This document shows positions 7,034 through 15,070 of a stretch of DNA of 64,000 bases, piece after piece. The position numbers and the translations under genes are program-made. Under the pieces are notes generated by a model. It saw only the letters and a program-made list of their open reading frames with translations. It made no database searches and had not been told where the DNA came from. The DNA is from JAFGOG01 sp034429215 (GTDB lineage: Bacteria > Chloroflexota > Anaerolineae > JAAYZQ01), in the NCBI GenBank assembly GCA_034429215.1, contig DAOUGI010000022.1, positions 1 through 64,000 of the forward strand, read 5' to 3'. Every line of letters starts with the position of its first letter. The first letter of the stretch is position 1.

Positions 7034-9535
7034 ATGAGTATACCTCTTCGCGTGCTGATCGTCGAGGATTCAGAGGACGACGCACTTCTGATCGCACGAG
7101 AACTGCGCCGCGGCGGTTACGAGCTGACCGTGGAGCGAGTGGATACCCTTGATGCATTTGAAGCCGTCATTGACCGGCAGTGGGAAGTCATCGTTGCCGA
7201 CTATGCCATGCCGCACTTTGGCGGGCTGGCTGCCCTGAAACGGGTGCAAGGCATGGGCCTTGATGTGCCGTTCATCATCGTTTCCGGCACAATTGGAGAA
7301 GACAGCGCCGTAGCGGCCATGAAGGCCGGAGCCCACGACTATGTCATGAAAGATAATCTGGCGCGCCTGGTTCCTACCGTGCAGCGCGAGCTGCGCGAGG
7401 CACAGTCGCGGCAGGCGCGTCGACGTGCAGAGGAGCGGCTGCGCGAAAGCGAGGCTCGCTACCGGCAATCCGTAGAGAACTCGCCCAACCCCATCTTTTC
7501 GGTGAATAGAGAAGACACCGTCCAGATGTGGAATCAGGCCTGCGAGCAGGTCTTTCAATACAAGGCAGAAGAGATCATTGGCAGGGCTTATCATCAACTC
7601 CTGTGGGACACACAAGAGCAGGCTGCGGTTGATGGCCTACTGGCCCAGGTCTGGCAAGGGCTGTCGGTAAATGAGCAGGAGATGCAGTATCGGTGCAGGG
7701 ATGGAACACAGCGGTTCATGGTCACGCGCATCTACCCTGTCTGCGATCTAGAGGGGCAGGTGGAAGGATGCGTGTTTGCCAATACCGACATCACCAAGCG
7801 CAAGCGAGCTGAACGGTTGCTCCAGGCACTGAACGTAGCATCCCTGGCGATGCAGAAAGCCACAACACCGCAAGAGGTACTCACTACAGCAGGGGAAGGG
7901 TTCAAAGAGCTGGGTTTCTCTTGCGCGATTTTCTTCACCGACGAGAGGCAAAGCAGGCTATTTCCCGAGTATCTCAGTTACAACCCAAAAGCGGTCAAGC
8001 TCGCAGAAAAGTTGCTCGGTGTCAATGCTGAAACCTTTTCCCTAGCTGTCGAAACAGCAGATGTGTGGAAAGAGTCGACATGGAAGGGAAAAACCGTCTT
8101 TGTGGATGGCGCTGAGGGGTCGCGGCAGGTACTGCCCAAGCCCTTGAAAAAGTTTGCCGGCCAGCTCGCTCAGGTCTTGGGGATCCCCAGATCGGTAATC
8201 GCCCCCCTCATCTTGGAGGACAAGGCCATCGGATTGCTCTCTGTCCAATCAGACGATCTCACCAAAGACGACATGCCGGCCATCACTGCCTTCGCCCACC
8301 AGATGTCAGCTGCCTGGCGCAAGGCCTGCTTAATGGACGACCTGGAAACGAGCCTGGAGGAGCTGAAACGCACGCAAGCCCAGCTCTTGCAGGCACAAAA
8401 GATGGAAGCGATCGGACGGCTGGCCGGCGGGGTCGCTCACGACTTTAACAACATGCTGACCATCGTCCATCTCAGCACGCGGCTACTGAAGCGGCAATTG
8501 CACCCGGAAGATCCATTGCTGGAATATGTGCAGCAGATCGAAGAAGCCGGAGACCGGGCTACCGCGCTAACCAAACAGTTGCTCAGCTTTAGCCGCCGGG
8601 ATGTCATCGAGCCCCATGTTGTCGATCTCAACCAAGAGATCGGCAGATTGAGCCGGATGCTGCAGCGTGTCATCGGTGAAGACGTCGATCTGGTGACCAT
8701 GCTGTCCGAGGATTTGTGGCCCGTCTATCTGGATCCGGCCCAGATCGATCAGGCGATCGTGAACTTGGCCATTAACGCCCGCGACGCCATGCCCAACGGA
8801 GGCCGCCTGACAATCGAGACAACCAACACAATGCTCGATGGGACATCCGCTGTCCGCCAGGTAGGCCTACAACCAGGAGATTATGTACAGCTCACTGTGA
8901 CAGATACAGGGGTGGGTATGGGCGACGAAGTCAAAGCCCACCTTTTTGAGCCATTCTTTACAACCAAGGAACGGGGCCAAGGCACCGGCTTGGGCTTGTC
9001 CACTGTGTTTGGCGTCATTAAACAGAGTGGCGGACACATCTGGATTGACAGCGAAGTGGGGCAAGGCACGACCGTCCAGATCTACTTGCCCCGCACTGAC
9101 AAGGTCGAGTCCCCAGATTCGCTGCGCGCAACGCCCGCCAGCGCACTCCGTGGCAGTGAAACAATCCTGGTGGTGGAGGACTATACTGGCGTTCGAGATC
9201 TGGCTACCCAGATCCTGACAACGCACGGCTACCAGGTGCTTGCCGCCAAAAACGGCCCCGAAGCCCTACGGATCAGCCTGAGGCACGACCGTCCCATCCA
9301 CCTGCTATTGACGGACATGGTCATGCCCGGAATGAACGGCAAGGAGTTGGCTGAGCAGATTCAAGCCCAGCGACCCGGCATTCGGATCCTGTATATGTCG
9401 GGATACGACAATCGCCTGGTTGAAGCCCCTACGGTCCTAGGCGCGGGCGTGGCTTTCTTGGCCAAGCCGCTCACCGTGGAGACCCTGACCGAGAAGGTGC
9501 GAGCAGTGCTGGACAGGCCCAGTGAGATAATCTGA
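7034..9535 (+). CDS. Hybrid histidine kinase: REC-PAS-GAF-HisKA-HATPase-REC
   Basis: An 833-residue soluble hybrid kinase. The N-terminal receiver has D56 (VADYAMP). A PAS domain spans about 145-265 and a GAF-like domain about 270-430. The dimerisation domain has H469 in GGVAHDFNNML, which is the NtrB-like HDFNN type. The ATPase has the N box NLAINARDAM and GQGTGLGLS, and the C-terminal receiver has D761 in LLLTDMVMPG. Receivers at both ends suggest a relay in which the preceding kinase or Rcp1-like protein phosphorylates the N-terminal receiver. A GGGAGG site lies before the start. No DNA-binding output is encoded in the operon. Confidence 0.92.
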   Translation: MSIPLRVLIVEDSEDDALLIARELRRGGYELTVERVDTLDAFEAVIDRQWEVIVADYAMPHFGGLAALKRVQGMGLDVPFIIVSGTIGEDSAVAAMKAGAHDYVMKDNLARLVPTVQRELREAQSRQARRRAEERLRESEARYRQSVENSPNPIFSVNREDTVQMWNQACEQVFQYKAEEIIGRAYHQLLWDTQEQAAVDGLLAQVWQGLSVNEQEMQYRCRDGTQRFMVTRIYPVCDLEGQVEGCVFANTDITKRKRAERLLQALNVASLAMQKATTPQEVLTTAGEGFKELGFSCAIFFTDERQSRLFPEYLSYNPKAVKLAEKLLGVNAETFSLAVETADVWKESTWKGKTVFVDGAEGSRQVLPKPLKKFAGQLAQVLGIPRSVIAPLILEDKAIGLLSVQSDDLTKDDMPAITAFAHQMSAAWRKACLMDDLETSLEELKRTQAQLLQAQKMEAIGRLAGGVAHDFNNMLTIVHLSTRLLKRQLHPEDPLLEYVQQIEEAGDRATALTKQLLSFSRRDVIEPHVVDLNQEIGRLSRMLQRVIGEDVDLVTMLSEDLWPVYLDPAQIDQAIVNLAINARDAMPNGGRLTIETTNTMLDGTSAVRQVGLQPGDYVQLTVTDTGVGMGDEVKAHLFEPFFTTKERGQGTGLGLSTVFGVIKQSGGHIWIDSEVGQGTTVQIYLPRTDKVESPDSLRATPASALRGSETILVVEDYTGVRDLATQILTTHGYQVLAAKNGPEALRISLRHDRPIHLLLTDMVMPGMNGKELAEQIQAQRPGIRILYMSGYDNRLVEAPTVLGAGVAFLAKPLTVETLTEKVRAVLDRPSEII

Positions 9536-9551
9536 GGATCCGGACTACGAT

Positions 9552-10478
9552 TCATGCCAAGGCGTCTCGCAACGCCCCTTCAAGCTCGGGAAAATGGAAC
9601 TGGAACCCCATGTCAAGAAGGTGGCGCGGCACACCCCGCTGCCCGGTAAGCAACAGATCGGCCACTTCCCCAAACATTGCCTTCATCATCAAGCCCGGCA
9701 CAGGCAGCCAGGCAGGCCTGCCCAGGACCCGCCCAAGGGCACGCGCGAATTGAGCATTGGTCACCGCCTGGGGTGCCACAAGGTTGAACAGCCCAGAGGC
9801 AGACTCGTTCTCGATCAGAAAACGGATCGCCCTGGCTTCATCCTTGAGGTGGATCCACGACATCCACTGCTTGCCGCTTCCGATAGGCCCGCCGGCGAAC
9901 AGGCGAAACTGCAAGATCATCGGCCGCAGGGCGCCATGTGCCTTGTCGAGCACAACCCCGGTCCGCACAATGGCCCGCCGGACACCCATCGCCTCGACAG
10001 GCGCCGTGGAAGGCTCCCAGTCGTGCGCGGCAAAGCTGGCCAAAAAGTCTTGGCCTATCGGGCCATCCTCGGCAATTAGGTCATCGCCACGGGGGCCATA
10101 CACCCCGACTCCCGATGCCTGTATCACAACGCGTGGCTTGCGGGTCACCTGCCTGACGGCGTCGACCACCGCCTGCCCCGCATTCAGCCGGCTTTCACGG
10201 ATGATCCGTTTCCGCCCATCGGTCCATCGGCTGGGAAAAAGCCCTTCGCCCGAGATGTTCGCCCCGGCTAGGTTGACAATGGCGTCGGCGCCGTCGGCCA
10301 GCGCGGCCCACCCATCGCCGCTACGCCCGTTCCAGCGTTCAGCCCTCACCCCAGCAGGCAATCCTTTGACCTGCTCCGGTGCACGGCTCAAGACGATGAC
10401 TTTATGGCCGTCCCTGGCTAGATCAGCAGACAACGCTCCGCCGATGAGTCCGGTCCCCCCCGTGATAATGACGCGCAT
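9552..10478 (-). CDS. TIGR01777-family NAD(P)-binding epimerase-like protein
   Basis: A 308-residue extended-SDR protein with the Rossmann motif ITGGTGLIGG at the N-terminus, then VNLAGANISGE and RTGVVLDKAHGALRPM. The C-terminal domain (DLLLTGQRGVPRHLLDMGF) is the DUF1731 type that defines TIGR01777 proteins (YfcH/SulA-like). Substrate and reaction are not established for the family. GGAGGTCATCAC precedes the ATG. It is the last gene of the heliorhodopsin/CarH operon, 47 bp after the regulator gene; TIGR01777 genes are often seen beside CarH/LitR regulators, which supports a shared light regulon. Confidence 0.9.
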   Translation of the reverse strand: MRVIITGGTGLIGGALSADLARDGHKVIVLSRAPEQVKGLPAGVRAERWNGRSGDGWAALADGADAIVNLAGANISGEGLFPSRWTDGRKRIIRESRLNAGQAVVDAVRQVTRKPRVVIQASGVGVYGPRGDDLIAEDGPIGQDFLASFAAHDWEPSTAPVEAMGVRRAIVRTGVVLDKAHGALRPMILQFRLFAGGPIGSGKQWMSWIHLKDEARAIRFLIENESASGLFNLVAPQAVTNAQFARALGRVLGRPAWLPVPGLMMKAMFGEVADLLLTGQRGVPRHLLDMGFQFHFPELEGALRDALA

Positions 10479-10525
10479 GTGATGACCTCCAGGTTCCTCT
10501 AGTCCAGGCTATCCACCTGGTCCGG

Positions 10526-11830
10526 CTATTGGCTGCCGGTGGCCTTTTGCAGCCAGGTGAGAATCAGGTCGCCGCGCCGGTCGAGCTCCCCCTCGGCAGC
10601 CACGCGGTAGGCGTGCAGGTAACGGGCCAGGGTGCCTTCCGGCACGCCCGCTCGGGCGAGCCTCTCCTCAGCATCAGCGATGTTGAAATCGAGAAAAATC
10701 ACGTCCCCCAGGGCGAGCGCCGCCTCCAGGTGTGATGCAAACTCTTCGTTGGCGTGGGCCAGGTGCCACAAAGAAAGGCCGATCTCCCCGGCGGTCTGGC
10801 TCATCCTTGATTCAATCGATCCGCGCCGCTCGCGGAAATGCTCCAGGGCCGCGCGAGGCTCCACCGGGATCGGCTCGCCTTCTGGCGCACGGGGAGGGAA
10901 TGGCATCAGCGAGTCCACCGCGTCGGCTGCCGTCGTCAGGCTTTCACCAAGGAAATGGCCGGAAATCCGGGACCGGATGGCCGGAAGCGAATGGAATATT
11001 CCTCCCCCATAGCCGATCGGCGTATGGTCCTGTAGTGCATGGGTCGTCTCGAGCAGGGTTGCCGCCGAGGGCAGCCGCATCGCGGTCAGGATTGACAGGC
11101 TTGGCCGGACGGCCGCGACGGTAGCTTCCAGTTGCTCCACCGGCACGTTCGCCCCGAGGTACACAACCGCCCATCCACGGCGGCGCAGCAGGAAGGTCAA
11201 CAGCAACAGGCCAAAGACATGGTACTCCTGCGGTGGGCAGGCAGCTAGGATCTGGCCCGGCCGCGTGGCAGGGGAGGCAGCCATGAGCAACGACTCTAGT
11301 TGGCGGATGGCCAGCTCTGACACAAAGTGCTCCTGCTGCACTGTAGCAGCGCCCTGCTGCCAAAGAACGCCCACCTCTGCCAGGGCCCACCGCAGCAATT
11401 CAAGGCAGACGGTTTCTGGAGGGTAGAGCGCAAATGCCTGCGCCGCCGCCTGCTCAGCCCACTGCTCGTCATAGGCCAAGCAGGCCGCGAGCCATTCGTG
11501 CCGCAGCTCGTCCAGCGTGCCACCCACGAGCCCTAGCTTGACCACCGGAGTGGCTGGCAGCGCAAACGGCAGCGCATCGCTTCCGCCGGCCTCGATCCGG
11601 CGCCACAGGTCGACGGCCCGGCTGATGCTCAGTCCTTCTCGCAGGCGAGCCACCAGCCAGTTCAGCGCCTCAATGTCGTGCTGGGTGTAGAGGCGATGCC
11701 CGCCGCCGCTCCGGGTGGGAGACGGCACCCCATAGCGACGCTCCCAAGCACGCAGAGCATCGGCCTTTAGGCCTGTCTGCTTCAGGACGGCCTTTAGGTT
11801 GAACAGGGGTCCTTCACTCTCAGCACTCAT
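10526..11830 (-). CDS. CarH/LitR-type MerR regulator with adenosylcobalamin photoreceptor domain
   Basis: A 434-residue protein. A MerR winged helix (10-75, with ALRAWERRYGVPSPTR) is followed by the B12 four-helix cap and a Rossmann B12-binding domain (about 105-310). The cap has the photoreceptor signature W-x9-E-H (W157, E167, H168). The Rossmann part has E-x-H-x-x-G (202-207), so H204 would be the lower axial cobalt ligand. In the Thermus protein, as I recall, a His follows the Trp and ligates cobalt after light; here it is Q158. About 120 extra residues (310-434) form a mostly helical C-terminal extension with no recognised domain. By family analogy the dark tetramer represses and light releases DNA. 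The gene sits 13 bp after DUF1295, in the operon it probably controls. Confidence 0.92.
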   Translation of the reverse strand: MSAESEGPLFNLKAVLKQTGLKADALRAWERRYGVPSPTRSGGGHRLYTQHDIEALNWLVARLREGLSISRAVDLWRRIEAGGSDALPFALPATPVVKLGLVGGTLDELRHEWLAACLAYDEQWAEQAAAQAFALYPPETVCLELLRWALAEVGVLWQQGAATVQQEHFVSELAIRQLESLLMAASPATRPGQILAACPPQEYHVFGLLLLTFLLRRRGWAVVYLGANVPVEQLEATVAAVRPSLSILTAMRLPSAATLLETTHALQDHTPIGYGGGIFHSLPAIRSRISGHFLGESLTTAADAVDSLMPFPPRAPEGEPIPVEPRAALEHFRERRGSIESRMSQTAGEIGLSLWHLAHANEEFASHLEAALALGDVIFLDFNIADAEERLARAGVPEGTLARYLHAYRVAAEGELDRRGDLILTWLQKATGSQ

Positions 11831-11843
11831 TTTTCCTGCACAC

Positions 11844-12632
11844 TCAGCGCCGTTTCTTGGGGAACCAGGGCAAAAAAGCGCTTGTACTCTCGATATACTC
11901 GCGGTAGCCTGGCTTGGTCGTCGTCAAGGTTTTTTCCAACAAAGCCACTCCCGAAACCCGGAGCAGCATGAGCGTCATCAGGATTGGGCTCCAGATCGTC
12001 CAGAACCCACCCGCCGCCGCGGCGATGAGATAATATCCCCACCACTGGGCCGCGTCGCCAAAGTAGTTTGGATGGCGGCTGTAGCGCCATACGCCGCTGT
12101 CCAGCACCTTTCCCTTGTTCGCCGGATTGGCCTTGAACCGGGTGAGCTGCAAATCTCCCACAGACTCAAAAAAGAACCCAATGGCCCACACCACAGCGCC
12201 CAGCAGGTCCACCACGGTCAGGCGGTCGGGTGTCGGGCTGATCTGAGCGGCCAGAAGCGGCGCCGAGATGATCCACAACAACACGCCCTGCAGCATAAAG
12301 ACGCGAAAGAAGCTCTGCCACCACCAGCGGGTCCCGAACTCCTCTCGCCACTTGCGATAGCGAAAGTCTTCTCCCGCGCCCCAATTGCGGCGCAAAAGGT
12401 GAATCGACAGGCGCAGCCCCCAGATTGTGACCAAAATGGCGATCAGCCACTTGCGCGCCGGGAACCCGTCGGGCGTCAGGGCAAAATAGAGCCAGTTGGC
12501 AATGACAAAACCGGTCCCCCAATAGGGATCGACAATGCTCGAGTTGCGCAAAACCAGGCTGAGGCCCCACAACAGAGCCATGAGCCCCAACGTCACGCCC
12601 AGGCCGATGAGATACGCTTCCAGAAATGTCAT
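11844..12632 (-). CDS. DUF1295 integral membrane protein, steroid-reductase/ICMT-like
   Basis: A 262-residue protein with about six to seven membrane helices. It carries the DUF1295 signatures NSSIVDPYWG, GLRLSIHLLRRNWG and the C-terminal YSRHPNYFGDAAQWWG, which resembles the NADPH-binding end of steroid 5-alpha reductases and isoprenylcysteine methyltransferases. The likely role is reduction or modification of a membrane lipid or isoprenoid; the substrate is unknown. GGAGGTAAAGAG precedes the ATG. DUF1295 genes are recurrent members of CarH/LitR light regulons, matching its place directly before the regulator here. Confidence 0.88.
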   Translation of the reverse strand: MTFLEAYLIGLGVTLGLMALLWGLSLVLRNSSIVDPYWGTGFVIANWLYFALTPDGFPARKWLIAILVTIWGLRLSIHLLRRNWGAGEDFRYRKWREEFGTRWWWQSFFRVFMLQGVLLWIISAPLLAAQISPTPDRLTVVDLLGAVVWAIGFFFESVGDLQLTRFKANPANKGKVLDSGVWRYSRHPNYFGDAAQWWGYYLIAAAAGGFWTIWSPILMTLMLLRVSGVALLEKTLTTTKPGYREYIESTSAFLPWFPKKRR

Positions 12633-12652
12633 CTCTTTACCTCCATCAGGTG

Positions 12653-13495
12653 CTAGCTTTTCGCTTGTATGGCCACAAAACCCGCTGCCCTGGGGCCGAT
12701 GTGGGTGCCGATAACCGGTGTCACTTCGGCAACCATCGGCTCTTCGGCATCAGGAAACAGATGCAAGGCCTTCTGATGGAGAAACTCTGCCTTGTCAGGC
12801 GCATGGGTGTGAACCAGGGTCAGCTTTTCAAAAGGCGCCAATTGGGTTACAAGCTCCATCAGCCGGGCAGAAGCGCCATTCCGCGTGCGCACACGCTCCA
12901 TCTCAAACTCGCCGCGGTGCATCTTGAGCAAGGGTTTGATCTGAAGCACAGATCCCAGGCTGGATTGGAAACGGCTCAGACGGCCGCTGCGCCGCAGAAA
13001 TTCCAGGGTGTCCAGGGCGGCGATGCAATGGGTGCGGGACGCCTGGTCCTCAATGGCTGCCATAATATCGCTCATGGGCTGACCCTCGGCCGCCGCCTTG
13101 GCCGCGGTGACGGCCAACAGGCCGGTGCCCAGGGTTAACTGGCCCGAGTCGAATACGGTAACCGGCACCCTCTTTACCTCTTCTGCCGCCAGGCGCGCCA
13201 CGGCCATCATGGCGCTCAGGCCGCTGCCGATGTGGATCGAGAGGATCTCGGTAGCCCCGGCCTGCGCAAGGTTCTCATAAACCTGAACAAACTGCCCAGG
13301 GCCCGGAACTGAAGTGGTGGGGTGCGCTTCGAAATGGGGCAAGCCCTCGTAAAACTCCTCATGCGACATCTCGACGCCGTCCAGATAGCTCTTCTTGCCA
13401 ATGTTGATGTACAAAGGCACGACGGTTATGCCATACTCGGCCACCATATCCTCGGGCAAATCACAATTACTGTCAGTTACGATCTTGATGCCCAT
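12653..13495 (-). CDS. DegV family fatty-acid-binding protein
   Basis: A 280-residue DegV protein with the opening VTDSNCDLPEDM, the fatty-acid contact loops HPTTSVPGPGQF and IHIGSGLSAM, and the late RTRNGASARL and VIGTHIGPRA motifs. DegV/FakB proteins hold an acyl chain and present it to a fatty acid kinase (FakA); no fakA is in the window. It lies 29 bp after the staygreen gene and 20 bp before DUF1295, so the operon pairs an acyl carrier with a lipid-modifying membrane enzyme. Confidence 0.93.
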   Translation of the reverse strand: MGIKIVTDSNCDLPEDMVAEYGITVVPLYINIGKKSYLDGVEMSHEEFYEGLPHFEAHPTTSVPGPGQFVQVYENLAQAGATEILSIHIGSGLSAMMAVARLAAEEVKRVPVTVFDSGQLTLGTGLLAVTAAKAAAEGQPMSDIMAAIEDQASRTHCIAALDTLEFLRRSGRLSRFQSSLGSVLQIKPLLKMHRGEFEMERVRTRNGASARLMELVTQLAPFEKLTLVHTHAPDKAEFLHQKALHLFPDAEEPMVAEVTPVIGTHIGPRAAGFVAIQAKS

Positions 13496-13524
13496 TCCCT
13501 TACTCCCTCTTGACTAATAAGGAT

Positions 13525-13989
13525 CTACAATCGGTAGTCGGCCGGGGTTCCCCAACGCTCTGTCTTGTGGTAACGACGGTTGGTCGATTGAAAATGGATC
13601 CAAATTGGCACCCGATCCAGCTCCGGCCTGGCCTCAAATAGGCCTCTGTCGCCCATACGAAGCGCCTCGATCGCCAGTGGAAGCTCGTGCCGGAAAATCC
13701 TGTCACGCATGCCAGCAGCGCCAAAAGCCAGCCCTCCGCTGACGTGGCAAAAGATGTGCAGCGCCGGTCCATCCTCGCCCTCCTGCCACTCAGCCAGCAC
13801 CTCATCGCGCATCAAACGGGTGTACCAGCCCGAGATCTGTTCGCGATCCACTTCGGGCGCAATGGTCAAGAACAGCTCGCCCGTTGTGTCAGAGTGGGTT
13901 AGGGTGTAGCGCCTGGGGTTAAGCGGGCCATCAGTTGTGGTACCCACCGCGAACTGGACGTGCAGCTTTTCCGGACTGAGACGACTCAT
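13525..13989 (-). CDS. Staygreen (SGR) family protein, putative Mg-dechelatase
   Basis: A 154-residue protein that matches the staygreen domain over its whole length: LSPEKLHVQF, then PRRYTLTHSDTTGELFLTI, ISGWYTRLMRDEVLAEW, LHIFCHVSGG and a final RVPIWIHF. In plants SGR removes Mg from chlorophyll a to give pheophytin. Bacterial homologues, including from Anaerolineae, have been reported to be active, and as I remember the catalytic residues are a His and two Asp that fall here at H32, D34 and D62, all present. No chlorophyll synthesis gene is in the window, so the natural substrate is open. GGGAGAAGCT precedes the ATG. Second gene of the heliorhodopsin operon. Confidence 0.9.
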   Translation of the reverse strand: MSRLSPEKLHVQFAVGTTTDGPLNPRRYTLTHSDTTGELFLTIAPEVDREQISGWYTRLMRDEVLAEWQEGEDGPALHIFCHVSGGLAFGAAGMRDRIFRHELPLAIEALRMGDRGLFEARPELDRVPIWIHFQSTNRRYHKTERWGTPADYRL

Positions 13990-14001
13990 AGCTTCTCCCA
14001 G

Positions 14002-14032
14002 CCCCCACGCCGGGTGTCGTCCGGCGTGGGGG
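14002..14032 (-). terminator. Strong hairpin between heliorhodopsin and staygreen genes
   Basis: A 12-bp perfect GC-rich stem (14002-14013 with 14021-14032) with a 7-nt loop. On the minus strand it is followed by CTGGGAGAAGCT and the staygreen ATG, with no U-run, so full intrinsic termination is doubtful. It may cut read-through or stabilise the 3' end of the heliorhodopsin message so that this gene is expressed more than the genes behind it. Confidence 0.55.
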
Positions 14033-14058
14033 CGCTTGGTGATCGCAGCGATAGGGGC

Positions 14059-14883
14059 CTAGACGGGAGCCAGCGTCCCGGCAAAGATCATCCAGGCCAG
14101 TGCAGTCTTGGCCGCCAGGCTGAGGATGATGTACACCCGCTCGCCGAACAGGTAATCTTTCCAGCGGCCGACCTTCTTGTATTGCAGGAACATGTTCACG
14201 GCAAAGATATTAAAGAATACAAAGATCGTGGGGATGATGGCATACACAAAGGCGGGCGGCTTGGCATCCCCAGACGACAATGCGCTCAGGAAGTACATCA
14301 CAATCACCACCCACGGAATAATCCCCGCGATACAGCCATAGATGAACGAGGTCCAGTCGGTCTTTTTCGTCGTCTGGTTGTGCAGCTCCATGATCATGCC
14401 AAACAGGTTCATCATGGCGTTAATGCCAAACATCACGATCATAGTGCCCAGGTCCCACACGCCGACCAGCATGCCGATCAACACGATCATCAGCGAAGAG
14501 CTGAGGGCATACTCGTAAAAGCGCGCCGGGTTCATGCCCACCTTGAGATGCTTTACGTACCACTTGTAGCCAAAGGTGGCCAGGGACAAGTGGGCTACTG
14601 CAGAGATCAACAGAAACAAGGCAACCGCCGGGCCGAATCGCAGGTCAAAGGCCAGCTTTGGATCCGGCACTAGGGCACGAGCGGCCATGTCGAACTTTAA
14701 AAAGTTGGTATAGATCGGATAGGTCGTGTCATTGCTGAGCACGATCATCAGGATGCCCTGGATCAGGTGCAGGAACCCCATCACCAGGTTAAAGCGGCGC
14801 AGACCTTGGTAGGTCTTTTCGGGTACGTCCGGCGTCTTGGTCATGACAACAGATTTGGGCGCGGCTTTGGATTTCGCAGGCAT
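14059..14883 (-). CDS. Heliorhodopsin
   Basis: A 274-residue seven-helix protein with every hallmark of heliorhodopsins: E124 in RFYEYALSSS (Schiff-base counterion), the block GVWDLGTMIVMFGINAMMNL, MELHNQ, and YIILSLAAKTALAWMIFAGT, where K259 would bind retinal. H39 and H98 match the two cavity histidines. About 25 Lys/Pro/Ala-rich residues precede helix 1. Heliorhodopsins sense light or act on partners and do not pump ions well; their N-terminus faces the cytoplasm. The start was chosen at 14883, preceded by AGGAGAAAAGTATC; a frame 20 codons longer lacks a site. No carotenoid or retinal synthesis gene is nearby. First gene of the operon. Confidence 0.96.
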   Translation of the reverse strand: MPAKSKAAPKSVVMTKTPDVPEKTYQGLRRFNLVMGFLHLIQGILMIVLSNDTTYPIYTNFLKFDMAARALVPDPKLAFDLRFGPAVALFLLISAVAHLSLATFGYKWYVKHLKVGMNPARFYEYALSSSLMIVLIGMLVGVWDLGTMIVMFGINAMMNLFGMIMELHNQTTKKTDWTSFIYGCIAGIIPWVVIVMYFLSALSSGDAKPPAFVYAIIPTIFVFFNIFAVNMFLQYKKVGRWKDYLFGERVYIILSLAAKTALAWMIFAGTLAPV

Positions 14884-14961
14884 GATACTTTTCTCCTTGT
14901 CTTGTAGTTGGATTAGAATGTCCTTATGGTGCGGGCGCTGCAATTCCCACTACCGATAGAG

Positions 14962-14990
14962 ATTTTACCACAAGCCTGACGTTTTGTCAA
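14962..14990 (-). promoter_or_regulatory. Sigma-70 promoter of the heliorhodopsin operon
   Basis: On the minus strand a perfect TTGACA (14985-14990) and TAAAAT (14962-14967) are spaced by 17 bp. The start of transcription would be about 70 bp before the heliorhodopsin ATG. The strong -35 overlaps a direct-repeat operator candidate. Confidence 0.8.
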
Positions 14991-15003
14991 TATATTGTCG
15001 ATA
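14982..15003 (-). promoter_or_regulatory. Candidate CarH/LitR operator: two 11-bp direct repeats over the -35
   Basis: On the minus strand the units TATCGACAATA (14993-15003) and TATTGACAAAA (14982-14992) are adjacent and agree at 9 of 11 positions. Each contains T-n-n-A-C-A, the core reported for CarH operators, which are tandem 11-bp repeats placed over the promoter -35. The CarH-type gene lies in this same operon. Only two clear units are visible, and an inverted CAATATATTG core is also present, so a different repressor geometry is possible. Confidence 0.6.
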
Positions 15004-15070
15004 TTTCTTACGCGTTTCTAATAGGGGAGGTGGGCGCTATTATCTACCTGATGCCCGTGAGGCAATTGCA

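Noticed and set aside
14059..14883. Type-1 proton-pumping rhodopsin
   Set aside because: The Glu counterion motif, the MELHNQ block and the SLAAK helix match heliorhodopsin; pump motifs such as DTD/DTE in helix C are absent.
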